Below are positions 1-5,150 of a DNA stretch of 5,384 nucleotides, piece by piece (within the stretch, counting starts at the first letter, position 1; every line of letters begins with the position of its first letter). Made by a program: the position numbers and the translations under genes. Source of the stretch: Pseudomonadota bacterium (GTDB taxonomy: Bacteria > Pseudomonadota > Alphaproteobacteria > Sphingomonadales > Sphingomonadaceae); NCBI GenBank assembly GCA_023427285.1, contig JAEZBH010000243.1:1-5384 (forward strand), in the 5' to 3' direction. The notes below the pieces were generated by a model. The model was not told where the DNA came from. It saw nothing but the letters and a program-made list of their open reading frames with translations, and did not search any database.

Positions 1-62
1 TCGTGGGCAAGTACACCATCGCCGGTGGCAGAATTTCCCGCATTGAGATTACGCAGGGATAG
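1..62 (+). CDS. 3' end of an unidentified protein-coding gene (partial)
   Basis: Read in the frame beginning at base 3, the sequence gives VGKYTIAGGRISRIEITQG followed by a TAG stop at 60-62. The pattern of alternating hydrophobic and polar residues around a G-G turn looks like the final beta-strands of a small alpha/beta protein. SnoaL/NTF2-like proteins often end with a 'y.f.dGrI..i.i' strand of this kind, but 19 residues are too few to assign a family. The gene's body lies to the left of the window. No clear terminator follows it. Frame 1 is also open here, up to position 252, but it runs straight into tandem repeats and does not look like protein. Confidence 0.42.
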   Translation, partial: VGKYTIAGGRISRIEITQG

Positions 63-95
63 AGGGGTTTTACTATTTTGCAGGAGGGCCCCCGT

Positions 96-170
96 GCGCG
101 GAGGCGCACAAACTATCAGGGCGCGGAGGCGTACAAACTATCAGGGCGCGGAGGCGCACAAACTATCAGC
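96..170. repeat. Tandem repeat, 25-bp unit, three copies
   Basis: Three head-to-tail copies lie at 96-120, 121-145 and 146-170. Each begins GCGCGGAGGCG and ends ACAAACTATCAG plus one base. Copy 2 differs from copy 1 by one base (GCGCA to GCGTA), and copy 3 differs from copy 1 only in its last base. The near identity suggests recent duplication. A 25-bp period is not a multiple of three, so the copies cannot encode an in-frame peptide repeat. There are no spacers, so this is not a CRISPR array. Confidence 0.9.
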
Positions 171-330
171 GCCCCTACTGCGCCTCCCTATCACTCTATC
201 GCGCCTGCCGTTTTGTCGAAACGTGCGCGGAATAAAGGGTGGCGCCCAATAAACCTCCGGCTTGCTCCATATACGACCATGGCATCGTGGCCCGGCTGAC
301 AGCGTCATGTTACGGTTCATCCAAGAATTC

Positions 331-375
331 GCCTGACGTTATCAGTCCCGAAATTATCAGCCCTGACGTTATTAG
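331..375. repeat. Degenerate tandem repeat, 15-bp unit, three copies
   Basis: The copies are 331-345 (GCCTGACGTTATCAG), 346-360 (TCCCGAAATTATCAG) and 361-375 (CCCTGACGTTATTAG). The first and third are the closest pair. The ends of all three keep TTAT(C/T)AG, which echoes the CTATCAG that closes each 25-bp unit upstream. The CTGA..TCAG ends of copy 1 make it weakly palindromic. Confidence 0.7.
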
Positions 376-388
376 CGCTGCCCTGCTT

Positions 389-434
389 CCTTGAGTGCAT
401 CCTTCCTTAAGTGCGTTCTCCCTTAAGTGCGTCC
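389..434. repeat. Degenerate tandem repeat, 16-bp unit, three copies
   Basis: The copies start at 389 (CCTTGAGTGCATCCTT), 405 (CCTTAAGTGCGTTCTC) and 421 (CCTTAAGTGCGTCC). Copies 2 and 3 share their first twelve bases. The array starts only 13 bases after the 15-bp array and ends 9 bases before the next one, so three unrelated unit lengths follow one another almost without a gap. Confidence 0.75.
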
Positions 435-443
435 CAAAGACAG

Positions 444-535
444 CGCGAATCTGCGCCATAACAGGGAATCTGAGCCGTAACGCGGAACTGGGACATAACG
501 CAGATTTGGGCCATAAAGCGGAACTGGGCCATGAC
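444..535. repeat. Degenerate tandem repeat, 18-19-bp unit, five copies
   Basis: Five head-to-tail copies lie at 444-462, 463-481, 482-499, 500-517 and 518-535. They follow the pattern GCGGAA(C/T)(T/C)(G/T)GG(C/A)CATAAC. The first two are 19 bp and the last three 18 bp. Copies 3 and 5 are the most alike. Because the last three keep a multiple-of-three period, one plus-strand frame reads AELGHNADLGHKAELGHD, and the opposite strand also gives hexapeptide echoes. Neither frame belongs to a gene with a supportable start. Confidence 0.8.
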
Positions 536-551
536 GCCCCGCAGAGCCGCG

Positions 552-649
552 CTTAGAGCGGTTTGCGACCAGCTTGCAGCAGGTCGCCGCTCTAAGTATC
601 TGGTTGGTCGCACTTTCTTAACCGCAAAACATGCGTTTTGCCCGAAAGT
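552..649. repeat. Two adjacent strong hairpins (palindromic element) upstream of the lipoprotein gene
   Basis: Hairpin A: CTTAGAGCGG (552-561) pairs with CCGCTCTAAG (587-596). Inside it CGACC (566-570) pairs with GGTCG (582-586) and GCT with AGC, leaving only a TTTG bulge, an A-A mismatch and a TGC loop. Hairpin B: ACTTTC (612-617) pairs with GAAAGT (644-649), enclosing GCAAAAC (624-630) paired with GTTTTGC (635-641) around an ATGC loop. AGAGCG at 555-560 recurs inverted as CGCTCT at 588-593 and 650-655. The arrangement resembles small dispersed palindromic elements of alphaproteobacteria. It could instead act as a leader structure for the gene starting at 666. No transposase is present. Confidence 0.6.
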
Positions 650-665
650 CGCTCTCACAACTGCC

Positions 666-1064
666 ATGCTGTCGGGCCGCCTGCTGTTCTGCCTGATGGC
701 CGGGTTGCTGTTCTGCCTGACGGGCTGCGATGCGCCGTGCGATACCCTGATCTTCCAGCGGAAACTCTCACCCGACGGGCGGCACAACGCCGTTCTGTTC
801 CAACGGGAGTGCGGCTCGACAACGGGCTTCTCCACCCAGATTGCCCTGATTGAGCCTGATGAAATGCTGGCGGAGAGCGGCCACGTCTTCATTGCACAGA
901 ACGGCCACAACTCGGCCAGAGCCGGGCCCTGGAACGGACCGTGGGCCGCGATGGAATGGCTCGCCCCCGATCATCTGCTGATCCGGCACGCGTTCGGGGC
1001 GCAGGTCATCGTCAGGGAAGAAAACGCCAAAGGAGTGAAAATCACCGTCAGGGCAACGGAGTAA
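666..1064 (+). CDS. Small predicted lipoprotein of unknown function
   Basis: This 132-residue protein starts MLSGRLLFCLMAGLLFCLTG with Cys21 next. It has a short charged N-terminus, a hydrophobic core and a lipobox L-T-G-C, so it should be exported, cleaved by signal peptidase II and lipid-anchored at Cys21. The mature part reads ...LSPDGRHNAVLFQRECGSTTGFSTQIALI... (residues 34-61), followed by GHVFIAQ, W-rich residues and LLIRH. This wording matches a conserved family of small bacterial proteins with 'SPDGk..AV.f.R.CGaTTGFSTQ' (DUF5412-like, from memory), of unknown role. The frame stays open upstream to an ATG at 531, but I chose 666 because it places the signal peptide at the N-terminus; the upstream residues would be hairpin and repeat translation. 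No clear Shine-Dalgarno precedes 666. Residues 6-20 contain a duplicated LLFCL segment. It appears monocistronic and converges on typA. Confidence 0.8.
   Translation: MLSGRLLFCLMAGLLFCLTGCDAPCDTLIFQRKLSPDGRHNAVLFQRECGSTTGFSTQIALIEPDEMLAESGHVFIAQNGHNSARAGPWNGPWAAMEWLAPDHLLIRHAFGAQVIVREENAKGVKITVRATE
681..724 (+). repeat. 24-bp in-frame tandem duplication inside the lipoprotein signal peptide
   Basis: The copy at 681-704 begins CTGCTGTTCTGCCTGATGG, and the copy at 705-724 begins TTGCTGTTCTGCCTGACGG. They encode LLFCLMAG and then LLFCLTG, so the hydrophobic core is a duplicated octapeptide with the lipobox in the second copy. It differs in sequence from the four arrays upstream but lies only about 150 bp from the last. 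Confidence 0.75.
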
Positions 1065-1170
1065 GCCAGTGCGCGGCACGCGGCATCAAGGATGCGGCCC
1101 TGCAAGAAAACCGCCCGTTCAGCATGCTGCCATGCCCGGAGCCGCCTCACCTGAAAAAACGAGTGGGAGC

Positions 1171-1191
1171 GCGAGGGTCCGCGACCCTCGC
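1171..1191. other. Perfect 9-bp hairpin downstream of the lipoprotein gene
   Basis: GCGAGGGTC (1171-1179) and GACCCTCGC (1183-1191) form a perfect GC-rich stem with a CGC loop. It lies 106 bases beyond the lipoprotein stop codon. On the plus strand it is followed by AAATGA..TCATTT (1192-1205), a second small palindrome, rather than by a T-run. It may mark the 3' end of the lipoprotein transcript but is not a canonical intrinsic terminator. Nothing else is apparent in 1065-1170. Confidence 0.45.
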
Positions 1192-1213
1192 AAATGAAAT
1201 CATTTCCACATGC

Positions 1214-1254
1214 ACCCAAAAGAAAGGGCCCGGAGATTGCTCTTCCGGACCCTT
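1214..1254 (-). terminator. Rho-independent terminator of typA
   Basis: Read on the minus strand, AAGGGTCCGGA (1254-1244) pairs with TCCGGGCCCTT (1234-1224). The 11-bp stem has one G-U wobble and a 9-nt loop. It is followed directly by a T-rich tract (TCTTTT) at 1223-1218. It starts 41 bases beyond the typA stop codon and has the right polarity. The plus-strand side is followed by C residues, so it should act mainly on typA. Confidence 0.8.
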
Positions 1255-1295
1255 CCCCCGTGACGAACCTGTAGCCGACGGCTCGCCGTGCGCGC

Positions 1296-3122
1296 TTACT
1301 CGGCAGCAGCGGAGCGGGCGTGACGCTTGCGCTCGTGCGGATCGAGGAAACGCTTGCGCAGGCGGATGACCTTCGGGGTCACTTCCACCAGCTCATCGTC
1401 GGCAATGTATGCGATGGCCTGTTCCAGCGTCATCTTCTTCGGCGGGGTGAGACGGATGTTCTCGTCCTTGCCCGACGCGCGGAAGTTGGTGAGCTGCTTG
1501 GACTTCAGCGGGTTGACCTCAAGGTCGTTTTCCTTGGCGTTCTCGCCAATGATCATGCCCTCGTAAACGTCATCGCCCGGCGACACCATGATGATGCCGC
1601 GCTCTTCCAGACCCTGAAGCGCGTAGCCAGCGACCTGGCCCGCACCCAGCGAGATGAGCACGCCGTTCTGACGACCCGAGATCGGACCCTTGTACGGACC
1701 GTAGTCCTCGAACGAGCGGTTCATGATGCCGGTGCCGCGGGTGTCCGACATGAACTCGCCGTGGTAGCCGATGAGACCGCGCGACGGCGCGCGGAACACG
1801 ATGCGGGTCTTGCCGCCGCCGGACGGGCGCATGTCGGTCATTTCCGCCTTGCGCATGCCCAGCTTTTCCACGACGACGCCGGCGAATTCCTCGTCCACGT
1901 CAACCTGCACGGTTTCGTACGGCTCAAGACGCTGGCCGGTGGCCGGGTCGGTCTGGAACAGCACGCGCGGACGCGAAATCGAAAGCTCGAAGCCCTCGCG
2001 GCGCATGGTCTCGATGAGCACGCCCAGCTGAAGTTCGCCGCGGCCTGCCACTTCGAAGCTGTCCTTCTCGGCGCTCTCGGTGATCTTGATGGCCACGTTG
2101 CCTTCGGCTTCGCGCATCAGGCGATCGCGGATCATGCGGCTGGTGACCTTGTCGCCATCGCGGCCCGCCAGCGGCGAGTCGTTCACGGCAAAGCGCATGG
2201 ACAGGGTCGGCGGATCGATCGGCTGGGCCTCGATGGCCTTTTCCAACGCCAGCGCGCCGATGGTCTCGCCCACGGTGCCGACGGTCAGACCGGCGATGGC
2301 AACGATGTCGCCCGCCTTCACCTCGTCAACCGGCTGACGCTCAAGACCACGGTAAGCCAGCAGCTTGGAAGCGCGGCCCTGCTCAACCACCTGACCGTCC
2401 TTGTTCAGAACCTTGATCGGATCGTTGACCTTCAGGCGGCCCTGCTGCACGCGGCCGGTGAGCACGCGGCCAAGGAACGGCTCGCGGTCCAGCAGCGAGG
2501 CCAGCATGGCGAACGGCTCATCAACCGAGCCAACCTTCGGGGTGGTGACGTGGCTGACGATCAGCTCGAACAGCGGCGCCAGCGTACCCGAACGGGCTGC
2601 CGGATCTTCCGACACGTAGCCCCCGCGGCCCGAACCGTAGAGAACCGGGTAGTCCAGCTGCTCTTCCGTTGCGTCAAGCGCCACGAACAGATCGAAGATC
2701 TCGTTCAGAACCTCGTCCGGGCGGCCATCCGGGCGGTCGATCTTGTTCACGACCACGATCGGGCGCAGGCCCAGCGCCAGCGCCTTGCTGGTCACGAACT
2801 TGGTCTGCGGCATCGGGCCTTCGGCGGAGTCCACCAGAAGAATGACGCCATCGACCATGGAGAGGATGCGCTCAACCTCGCCGCCGAAGTCGGCGTGGCC
2901 CGGCGTGTCGACGATGTTGATGCGGGTGTCGCCCCAGGTGACGGAGGTGCACTTGGCGAGAATGGTAATGCCGCGCTCGCGCTCCAGATCGCCACTGTCC
3001 ATGGCGCGCTCTTCAACGCGCTGGTTGTCTCGGAACGTACCCGAGTTGCGGAAAAGCTGATCGACCAGTGTGGTCTTGCCATGATCGACGTGAGCGATAA
3101 TTGCGACGTTGCGCAGAGTCAT
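1296..3122 (-). CDS. typA: Ribosome-associated translational GTPase TypA/BipA
   Basis: This 608-residue protein is full length for the family (E. coli BipA has 607). BipA is an EF-G/LepA-like GTPase that binds the ribosome and supports ribosome assembly and growth at low temperature or under stress. The GTPase domain carries G1 AHVDHGKT (10-17), the switch I region RERGITI (48-54, Thr53), G3 DTPGHADF (72-79, His76) and G4 NKID (126-129). An EF-Tu-like beta-barrel follows at about 204-290, EF-G III-like and V-like domains at about 305-480 (including [21 protein letters not shown]), and the BipA-specific C-terminal domain with [37 protein letters not shown] and RLRKR. The frame continues 17 codons upstream to an ATG at 3173, but [17 protein letters not shown] is the usual N-terminus, and GAGG lies 10 nt before the chosen start. 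It is a single-gene unit with a terminator at 1214-1254. Confidence 0.98.
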   Translation of the reverse strand: MTLRNVAIIAHVDHGKTTLVDQLFRNSGTFRDNQRVEERAMDSGDLERERGITILAKCTSVTWGDTRINIVDTPGHADFGGEVERILSMVDGVILLVDSAEGPMPQTKFVTSKALALGLRPIVVVNKIDRPDGRPDEVLNEIFDLFVALDATEEQLDYPVLYGSGRGGYVSEDPAARSGTLAPLFELIVSHVTTPKVGSVDEPFAMLASLLDREPFLGRVLTGRVQQGRLKVNDPIKVLNKDGQVVEQGRASKLLAYRGLERQPVDEVKAGDIVAIAGLTVGTVGETIGALALEKAIEAQPIDPPTLSMRFAVNDSPLAGRDGDKVTSRMIRDRLMREAEGNVAIKITESAEKDSFEVAGRGELQLGVLIETMRREGFELSISRPRVLFQTDPATGQRLEPYETVQVDVDEEFAGVVVEKLGMRKAEMTDMRPSGGGKTRIVFRAPSRGLIGYHGEFMSDTRGTGIMNRSFEDYGPYKGPISGRQNGVLISLGAGQVAGYALQGLEERGIIMVSPGDDVYEGMIIGENAKENDLEVNPLKSKQLTNFRASGKDENIRLTPPKKMTLEQAIAYIADDELVEVTPKVIRLRKRFLDPHERKRHARSAAAE

Positions 3123-3202
3123 TAAATAATAGCCTCGCTTGGGGATGCCAGAGCGCCCGGCATAAACCGACATTATTACCGGCGGATTGCGGCGGACCGG
3201 CG

Positions 3203-3231
3203 CTTATATCGAGCGAGCCCCACCACAGCAA
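3203..3231 (-). promoter_or_regulatory. Candidate sigma-70-type promoter of typA
   Basis: On the minus strand, TTGCTG (3231-3226) and TATAAG (3208-3203) are separated by exactly 17 bp. The -10 element matches the consensus at five of six positions and the -35 only at TTG. Transcription would begin near 3196, giving a leader of about 75 nt before the typA ATG. The assignment rests on consensus matching only. Confidence 0.4.
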
Positions 3232-3271
3232 GCGCAGCAATAATATGTCTGAATTTTTTTGACCTGAATTT

Positions 3272-3286
3272 GGGGCAGCCTGCCCC
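3272..3286. repeat. 15-bp perfect palindrome
   Basis: GGGGCAG and CTGCCCC flank a single C. The palindrome sits upstream of the candidate typA promoter and just beyond a T7 run (3254-3260). Neither strand has a T-tract directly after it, so it is more likely a protein-binding site or incidental structure than a terminator. Confidence 0.4.
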
Positions 3287-3321
3287 ACCCAAGCCATAAT
3301 GGCCGGAACCCTTGGAAATGC

Positions 3322-3356
3322 GCGGTTTTCGCCGGCCTGAGACCGGATCAAACCGC
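3322..3356. repeat. Compound hairpin between YciI and TypA genes
   Basis: GCGGTTT (3322-3328) pairs with AAACCGC (3350-3356), and inside it CCGG (3332-3335) pairs with CCGG (3343-3346) around a 7-nt loop. It lies about 100 bases past the YciI stop codon on the minus strand but lacks a following T-run, so a terminator role is unproven. Confidence 0.4.
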
Positions 3357-3459
3357 CCGTTTCCGCGCCATGCCGCCCGGCACGGCCCAACTGGTCAGAG
3401 TCGTTTTTGTGCAAAGCGCGGTATGCGCGCCACACCTGTCAGACCGGCTTACCTGCCGT

Positions 3460-3741
3460 TCAGGCCGGAAACACCTGCCGCCACGCCGTCACCTCCACCC
3501 GTTCGAACAGGCCCGCCCTGGCGTAAGGATCTTCAGCGGCGAACCGCTCGGCAGCAGCACGATCTTCCGTCTCAATGATGAGCAGGGAGCCGAAGGGCTG
3601 GCCCTCTTCGGTCAGCATGGGGCCAACGGCGATCAGCCTCACCGCGCCGGAGTTCACATAGTCCAGATGCGCCGGACGGGTGGCGGCGCGCAATTCCAGC
3701 GACTGAGGCTTGTCCCAACACTGGATGATGAACTGAGGCAT
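3460..3741 (-). CDS. YciI family protein
   Basis: This 93-residue protein has the size and wording of the YciI family (E. coli YciI is 98 residues), a small ferredoxin-like dimeric fold related to muconolactone isomerases. Family features visible are an N-terminal strand FIIQCWDKPQSLELR (4-18), RPAHLDYV with the conserved His25, AVGPML (38-43), GSLLIIE (51-57) and the signature DPYARAGLFERVEV (71-84), including Asp71. His25 and Asp71 are the proposed active-site pair, but most members have no proven substrate, so a specific reaction cannot be named. I chose the ATG at 3741 because AGGAAG lies 6 nt upstream and the protein then starts MPQFIIQ as expected. The frame extends 28 codons farther upstream without family similarity. 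It is divergent from lrgA, with 137 bp between the starts. Confidence 0.93.
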   Translation of the reverse strand: MPQFIIQCWDKPQSLELRAATRPAHLDYVNSGAVRLIAVGPMLTEEGQPFGSLLIIETEDRAAAERFAAEDPYARAGLFERVEVTAWRQVFPA

Positions 3742-3878
3742 GATGGCTTCCTGCATGGCAAAAGAGAGAACGCCGCTGCGGTATAGCGCCGGGCAGGCGG
3801 CGCGTCTGCCCCTTCCGTGCGGCACCCGCCCTTCTTGCGGGCTTGTGATCGGCGCGCCCCAAGGCTAGGCCATGCCTC

Positions 3879-4253
3879 ATGGCACAGCATTATTTGCGTT
3901 CGGCGATTTCCACCCTTCCCGGCCTTGCCGCCCTTGTAGCGCTGGCGCTGCTGGGACAATGGGCGAGCCGCCATGCGGGACTGCCGGGGCCGGTGCTGGG
4001 CCTTGCCGCCTATGTGGCGCTGATGGCGGCCTTCCCTGCGTTTGCCCGCACCACGCAAGCCGGCGCCGAATGGCTGCTGAAGATTCTTGGCGTATTGATT
4101 ACCCCCGCCGCCGTGGGCCTGGCGCTGCACCGGGAGGAACTGGTGAGCGAGATCGGGCGGCTGGCGCTCGTCATCGTGCTCTCCACCCTCATCACCGGCG
4201 TCGTGACCGCCTATGCCTACAAGGCGCTGCGCCGGAAGAAGGCGGGCCAATGA
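3879..4253 (+). CDS. lrgA: CidA/LrgA family membrane protein
   Basis: This 124-residue, strongly hydrophobic protein has four likely transmembrane helices (about 10-28, 34-55, 64-83 and 93-116). Family landmarks are the loop LPGPVLGL (35-42), TPAAVGL (75-81, the usual 'vPAgVGl') and STLIT (102-106), with a basic C-terminus RRKK. Members were described as holin- or antiholin-like regulators of murein hydrolase export and cell lysis. More recent work links CidA/LrgA-type pairs to pyruvate or other small-molecule transport, so the substrate here is open. The start at 3879 follows AGG at 3867-3869. An ATG at 3872 is in a different frame. The gene end overlaps the first possible lrgB start by ATGA, indicating an operon. 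No LytSR-type two-component regulator is in the window. Confidence 0.88.
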   Translation: MAQHYLRSAISTLPGLAALVALALLGQWASRHAGLPGPVLGLAAYVALMAAFPAFARTTQAGAEWLLKILGVLITPAAVGLALHREELVSEIGRLALVIVLSTLITGVVTAYAYKALRRKKAGQ

Positions 4254-4260
4254 GCAGTCT

Positions 4261-4265
4261 GGAGG
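4261..4265 (+). promoter_or_regulatory. Ribosome binding site deciding the lrgB start
   Basis: GGAGG lies 5 nt before the ATG at 4271 and 8 bases after the lrgA stop. It favours 4271 over the in-frame ATG at 4250, which overlaps the lrgA stop and has only AAGG 7 nt upstream. Confidence 0.6.
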
Positions 4266-4270
4266 CACAC

Positions 4271-4966
4271 ATGAGCGGCTGGGCGAGCATGGCGGGCGGC
4301 ATCGCGGCCACATTCCTTGCCTATTGGGTCGCCATGCGCATCAGCGCCCTGCTGCGCCAGCACCCGCTGGCCAACCCGATTCTCATCGCCGCGCTGCTGA
4401 TTCTGGCGGGGCTGGCTTTGCTGCGCCTGCCGGTTGCCGGCTACACCCACAGCGCCGAGCCGCTGCGCTGGCTGCTGGGTCCGGCGACGGTTGCCTTCGG
4501 CCTGCCGATTTACCGACAGCGGGCGCTCATTCTCTCGGCGGGCAAGGCGCTGATGGGCGCGCTGCTGATCGGCTCGCTCACCGGCGTCGTCTCGGCGGTG
4601 GCACTGGCCCGCCTGTTCGGCGTTTCAACCAACATGATACAGGCGCTGAGCACCAAATCCGTCACCAGCCCGTTCGCCATTGCCATCATGGAGCGGATGG
4701 GCGGACCAAGCGATCTGGCGGCGGGCCTGGTCATTCTGACCGGTCTTGTTGGCGTGGCGGTGCTGCCCGTCTGCCTGAAGCGCGAGCGGGAGAGCGACCC
4801 GGAAAGCTACGCGCTGGCGCTGGGCATGGCCGCGCACATTGTAGGCAACCAGCATGTGGCGCGCGTGGCCCCGCAGGCACTCAGCATCGCCGGGCTGGCG
4901 CTGACCGTGGCGGGACTTGCCACCACCGTCATGCTGCCGCTGCTCTGGCGCTGGCTGTTCGGCTGA
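4271..4966 (+). CDS. lrgB: CidB/LrgB family membrane protein
   Basis: From the ATG at 4271 the protein has 231 residues, the same as E. coli YohK. Starting at 4250 (ATGA overlap with lrgA) would add seven residues, and translational coupling from there cannot be excluded. Landmarks are HPLANPILIA (31-40), LLGPATVAFGLPIYRQR (68-84), STKSVTSPFAIAI (127-139, the family's 'pKSvTtPiAm') and a glycine/histidine stretch GMAAHIVGNQHVA (185-197). Several hydrophobic helices lie between. LrgB acts with LrgA as a two-component membrane system, proposed to control murein hydrolase activity or to transport pyruvate or glycolate-like metabolites. The usual 'HaiGTarA' motif reads HIVGNQHVA here, a visible departure. 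No clear terminator follows. Confidence 0.93.
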   Translation: MSGWASMAGGIAATFLAYWVAMRISALLRQHPLANPILIAALLILAGLALLRLPVAGYTHSAEPLRWLLGPATVAFGLPIYRQRALILSAGKALMGALLIGSLTGVVSAVALARLFGVSTNMIQALSTKSVTSPFAIAIMERMGGPSDLAAGLVILTGLVGVAVLPVCLKRERESDPESYALALGMAAHIVGNQHVARVAPQALSIAGLALTVAGLATTVMLPLLWRWLFG

Positions 4967-4971
4967 CCGCC

Positions 4972-5032
4972 GCCGTGTGACGTGACATTGGGCCGTGTGA
5001 CACTGGAATGCGACAGGGAATAACATTGGAAT
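4972..5032 (+). repeat. Short direct repeats between lrgB and dps
   Basis: GCCGTGTGAC occurs at 4972-4981 and again at 4992-5001, exactly 20 bp apart. Beyond it GGAAT recurs at 5005-5009, 5017-5021 and 5028-5032, spaced 12 and 11 bp, roughly one helical turn. ACATTGG appears at 4985-4991 and 5023-5029. The stretch begins 6 bases past the lrgB stop and may be repeat-derived spacer or a binding-site cluster. Confidence 0.5.
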
Positions 5033-5073
5033 TTTCGATTATTCAGACCAAGAAATATCATCGGGTCGATTAC

Positions 5074-5101
5074 TTGCATCACACCGAACACACGATATCT
5101 T
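5074..5101 (+). promoter_or_regulatory. Weak candidate promoter for dps
   Basis: TTGCAT (5074-5079) and TATCTT (5096-5101) are 16 bp apart in an AT-richer stretch directly before dps, giving a leader of roughly 40 nt. Both hexamers match the sigma-70 consensus only partly. I found no GGAAC-N16/17-GTT general-stress (EcfG) promoter and no clear OxyR or Fur box. Confidence 0.25.
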
Positions 5102-5150
5102 GAGACTGTATCGATTGAACGCCTGCACATATAAAACGGAGGAGAGCCAT

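Larger units (their letters stand above)
63..665. other. Repeat-rich intergenic region without a convincing gene
   Basis: About 600 bases separate the partial gene at the left edge from the lipoprotein start. Open frames exist on both strands, but their translations are arginine/proline-rich or consist of copies of the DNA repeats, and none has a good ribosome binding site. The stretch holds four tandem arrays (96-170, 331-375, 389-434, 444-535) and a double hairpin (552-649). Between the arrays (171-330) I see only scattered echoes of the first array, such as GCGCCTCC at 180-187. That octamer is the reverse complement of GGAGGCGC inside each 25-bp unit and could pair with the third copy (150-157). 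Confidence 0.6.
3123..3459. other. Intergenic region between yciI-like gene and typA
   Basis: These 337 bases hold the likely typA promoter and leader near the typA side. Farther away are an exact palindrome GCCATAATGGC (3293-3303), GGGGCAGCCTGCCCC (3272-3286) and a compound hairpin GCGGTTT/AAACCGC with inner CCGG/CCGG (3322-3356). CTGAATTT is repeated at 3249-3256 and 3264-3271. No coding frame here looks real. A weak hairpin GCGCG/CGCGC (3416-3430), followed on the minus strand by TTTG, may end the YciI transcript. Confidence 0.5.

Noticed and set aside
96..170. CRISPR array
   Set aside because: The repeats are directly adjacent with no spacers, only three copies exist, and there are no cas genes.
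25..252. Small plus-strand open frame through the 25-bp repeats
   Set aside because: The translation is arginine-rich, there is no ribosome binding site, and the 25-bp period shifts frame at each copy.
531..665. N-terminal extension of the lipoprotein to an ATG at 531
   Set aside because: It would bury the signal peptide at residue 46 and translate the last bases of the repeat array and both hairpins.
407..910. Open frame on the minus strand across the repeats and the lipoprotein gene
   Set aside because: It runs antisense to a gene with a clear lipobox, and its C-terminal repeats simply mirror the 18/19-bp DNA array.
1320..3125. A 601-codon open frame on the plus strand antisense to typA
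   Set aside because: It is the complementary shadow of typA in GC-rich DNA. The translation is rich in H, R, A and L without domains, while the opposite strand encodes an unmistakable full-length TypA.
3123..3173. Upstream ATG at 3173 as the typA start
   Set aside because: The 17 extra residues have no family counterpart, and [17 protein letters not shown] at 3122 matches the normal N-terminus.
3272..3286. Terminator at the GGGGCAGCCTGCCCC palindrome
   Set aside because: Neither strand has a T-tract after the stem. The T7 run at 3254-3260 lies on the wrong side for the plus strand, and for the minus strand it reads as A residues.
3872..4249. Open frame starting at 3872 in the lrgB frame, giving a 364-residue fusion
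   Set aside because: The first 126 codons overlap lrgA in another frame and give a cysteine/proline-rich translation without LrgB similarity. LrgB begins at 4250 or 4271.
5005..5050. EcfG-type general stress promoter before dps
   Set aside because: GGAAT motifs are present, but none has a GTT-type -10 element 16-17 bp downstream.
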